In this document: piece after piece, positions 5,123-6,223 of the stretch
Position numbering within the stretch: position 1 is the first letter of the stretch
Layout: the number at the start of each line of letters is the position of its first letter
Source: an uncultured Phascolarctobacterium sp.
Lineage (GTDB): Bacteria > Bacillota > Negativicutes > Acidaminococcales > Acidaminococcaceae
DNA length: 6,223 nucleotides
Direction: 5' to 3'
Assembly (NCBI GenBank): GCA_934234275.1
Contig: CAKQHU010000083.1
Location: 1 to 6,223, forward strand
Notes under the pieces: generated by a model
What the model saw: the letters and a program-made list of their open reading frames with translations, nothing else
Told to the model about the DNA's origin: nothing
The model's database searches: none
Position numbers and translations under genes: made by a program

Positions 5123-6223
5123 TTAGTGATTGGTTTCTTCGGCTAATTTTGCCGGAACCAGTTCAGCCTCTTCCTTGAGATGTTGTTGATATGCTTTAGT
5201 TTCAGCAACAACTACACCGGAAAGAGCAACCAGAGCAATCAAGTTAGGCAGAGCCATCAGACCGTTAACGATATCGGACATAACCCAGATTTCTTCCAGT
5301 TTCAGGAACGGGCCGCAGGCAACAAGAATGATGAAGCCGATGCGGTACGGCAGGATTGCTTTAACACCCATCAGGTATTCTACACAACGTTCGCCGTAGT
5401 AGTTCCAACCGAGGATAGTAGTGAAAGCGAAGAGTACCAAGCCAACCAGCAACAACCAGCTGCCGAAAGCAGGGAATGCGGAGGTGAAGGCTGCATTAGT
5501 CATTGCAGCACCGTTGAGTTCACCGTTCCAAACGCCGGTAACAATCAAGGACAAACCTGTCATGGTGCAGATGATAATAGTATCGATAAAGGTACCGGTC
5601 ATGGAAACCAGACCTTGTTCAGCAGGCCAATGAGTTTTGGCAGCAGCTGCTACGATAGGAGCAGAGCCTAAGCCGGATTCGTTGGAAAATACGCCGCGGG
5701 CAACGCCATTACGCATCGCCAGCATAACAGTTGCACCAAGGAAACCGCCCTGCGCGGCAGTAGTAGTAAAGGCACTTTCAATAACCAGTGCGATAGCGCC
5801 GGGTACCTGGTCAGCGAAGCTAACCAAAATGCCCAAGGTAGTAAAGAAGTAAATTACTGCCATACCGGGAACAACCTTAGAAGAAACGGTAGAGATAGAT
5901 TGCAGACCGCCGATGGTTACGGCAGCAACAAGAATTGTCAGCGCAATGCCGGTATAGAGAACCGGGATTCCTGCAGAAATTTTGGTAATCTCAACGATGG
6001 AGTTTACCTGAGCAAAAGTACCTACGCCGAAGTATGCGCACATGATACCGAAAACACAGAACATCATAGCCAAGGGTTTATATTGCTTGCCGAGGCCGTT
6101 TTGAATGTAATACATCGGACCGCCGGAGATGTTGCCGTTAGCATCGACAGTACGATATTTTACAGCCAGCAGGCATTCCGCATATTTGGTTGCCATACCG
6201 AAGAAGGCAGCCAGCCACATCCA
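5123..6223 (-). CDS. Sodium:alanine/glycine symporter, AGCS family (partial, N-terminus outside the window)
   Basis: This is a secondary importer of alanine and/or glycine driven by the sodium gradient, an integral cytoplasmic-membrane protein of the AlsT/AgcS/DagA type. The visible 366 codons are the C-terminal part of a protein usually about 450-490 residues long. Family motifs are AAFFGMATKYAECLLAVKYR near the visible start, GGPMYYI about 35 residues in, GVARGVFSNESGLGSAPIVAAAA in the middle, and FIDTIIICTMTG after it. Multiple hydrophobic helices and a short polar C-terminus ending in TNH complete it. The frame stays open through the window edge, so the methionine at 6220 is internal. Codon choice looks biased toward GTT, CTG, GAA, AAC and ATC compared with its neighbours, which suggests high expression. 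That impression is by eye. The gene is followed by the hairpin at 5054-5094. Substrate preference (alanine or glycine) is not resolvable. Confidence 0.95.
   Translation of the reverse strand, partial: WMWLAAFFGMATKYAECLLAVKYRTVDANGNISGGPMYYIQNGLGKQYKPLAMMFCVFGIMCAYFGVGTFAQVNSIVEITKISAGIPVLYTGIALTILVAAVTIGGLQSISTVSSKVVPGMAVIYFFTTLGILVSFADQVPGAIALVIESAFTTTAAQGGFLGATVMLAMRNGVARGVFSNESGLGSAPIVAAAAKTHWPAEQGLVSMTGTFIDTIIICTMTGLSLIVTGVWNGELNGAAMTNAAFTSAFPAFGSWLLLVGLVLFAFTTILGWNYYGERCVEYLMGVKAILPYRIGFIILVACGPFLKLEEIWVMSDIVNGLMALPNLIALVALSGVVVAETKAYQQHLKEEAELVPAKLAEETNH

Noticed and set aside
6218..6220. ATG at 6220 as the symporter start
   Set aside because: The frame stays open to the window edge, and the protein there begins in the middle of a conserved transporter segment.
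1..6223. Mobile elements, CRISPR arrays, defence or biosynthetic clusters
   Set aside because: No transposase, integrase, regularly spaced repeats, toxin-antitoxin pair or biosynthetic enzyme was found. All genes belong to common housekeeping or transport families.

Overview
The window looks like a chromosomal segment of a Bacillota bacterium, most likely of the Negativicutes type. The basis is the ecfA1-ecfA2-ecfT-truA gene order, moderate G+C with AT-rich spacers, Gram-positive-style Shine-Dalgarno sites (GGAGG, AGGAAG) and near-consensus sigma-A promoters. The class-level guess is an inference from gene content and style, with no database search behind it. Every credible gene is on the minus strand, so the window reads from its right end to its left. 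I see no mobile element, CRISPR array, tRNA or rRNA.

Layout in transcription order: (a) 6223-5123, the C-terminal part of a sodium:alanine/glycine symporter (AGCS family), cut by the window edge and followed by a long GC-rich hairpin at 5054-5094. (b) 4900-4535, a small two-repeat YccF membrane protein behind a plausible extended -10 promoter (5041-5013). (c) 4534-4214, about 320 bases without a convincing protein gene. This stretch holds a near-consensus promoter, a perfect 9-bp hairpin and a strong intrinsic terminator about 100 nt downstream, which together look like a small-RNA gene. A second pair of T-tract hairpins precedes the next gene. (d) 4213-3458, a TauE/SafE-family permease closed by a clear intrinsic terminator (3452-3412). 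(e) A textbook TTGACT-17-TATAAT promoter (3380-3352), then the tightly overlapped operon ecfA1 (3316-2492), ecfA2 (2501-1644), ecfT (1644-829) and truA (841-89). (f) At 46-18, a second TTGACT-17-TATAAT promoter firing leftward out of the window. By analogy with other Bacillota it probably serves rplM-rpsI.

Together, ecfA1, ecfA2 and ecfT encode the complete energising module of a group II energy-coupling-factor transporter: two non-identical ATPases plus the scaffold membrane protein. Substrate-binding S components, for vitamins or metal ions, must be encoded elsewhere. TruA modifies tRNA anticodon arms and is linked by position and translational coupling only. In many Bacillota this block continues the ribosomal-protein/rpoA operon after rplQ. 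Here an intrinsic terminator and a dedicated promoter separate it from unrelated transporters upstream.

The window is mostly ordinary. The item most worth a second look is the putative small RNA around 4438-4333, whose unpaired C-rich patches could bind Shine-Dalgarno sequences.
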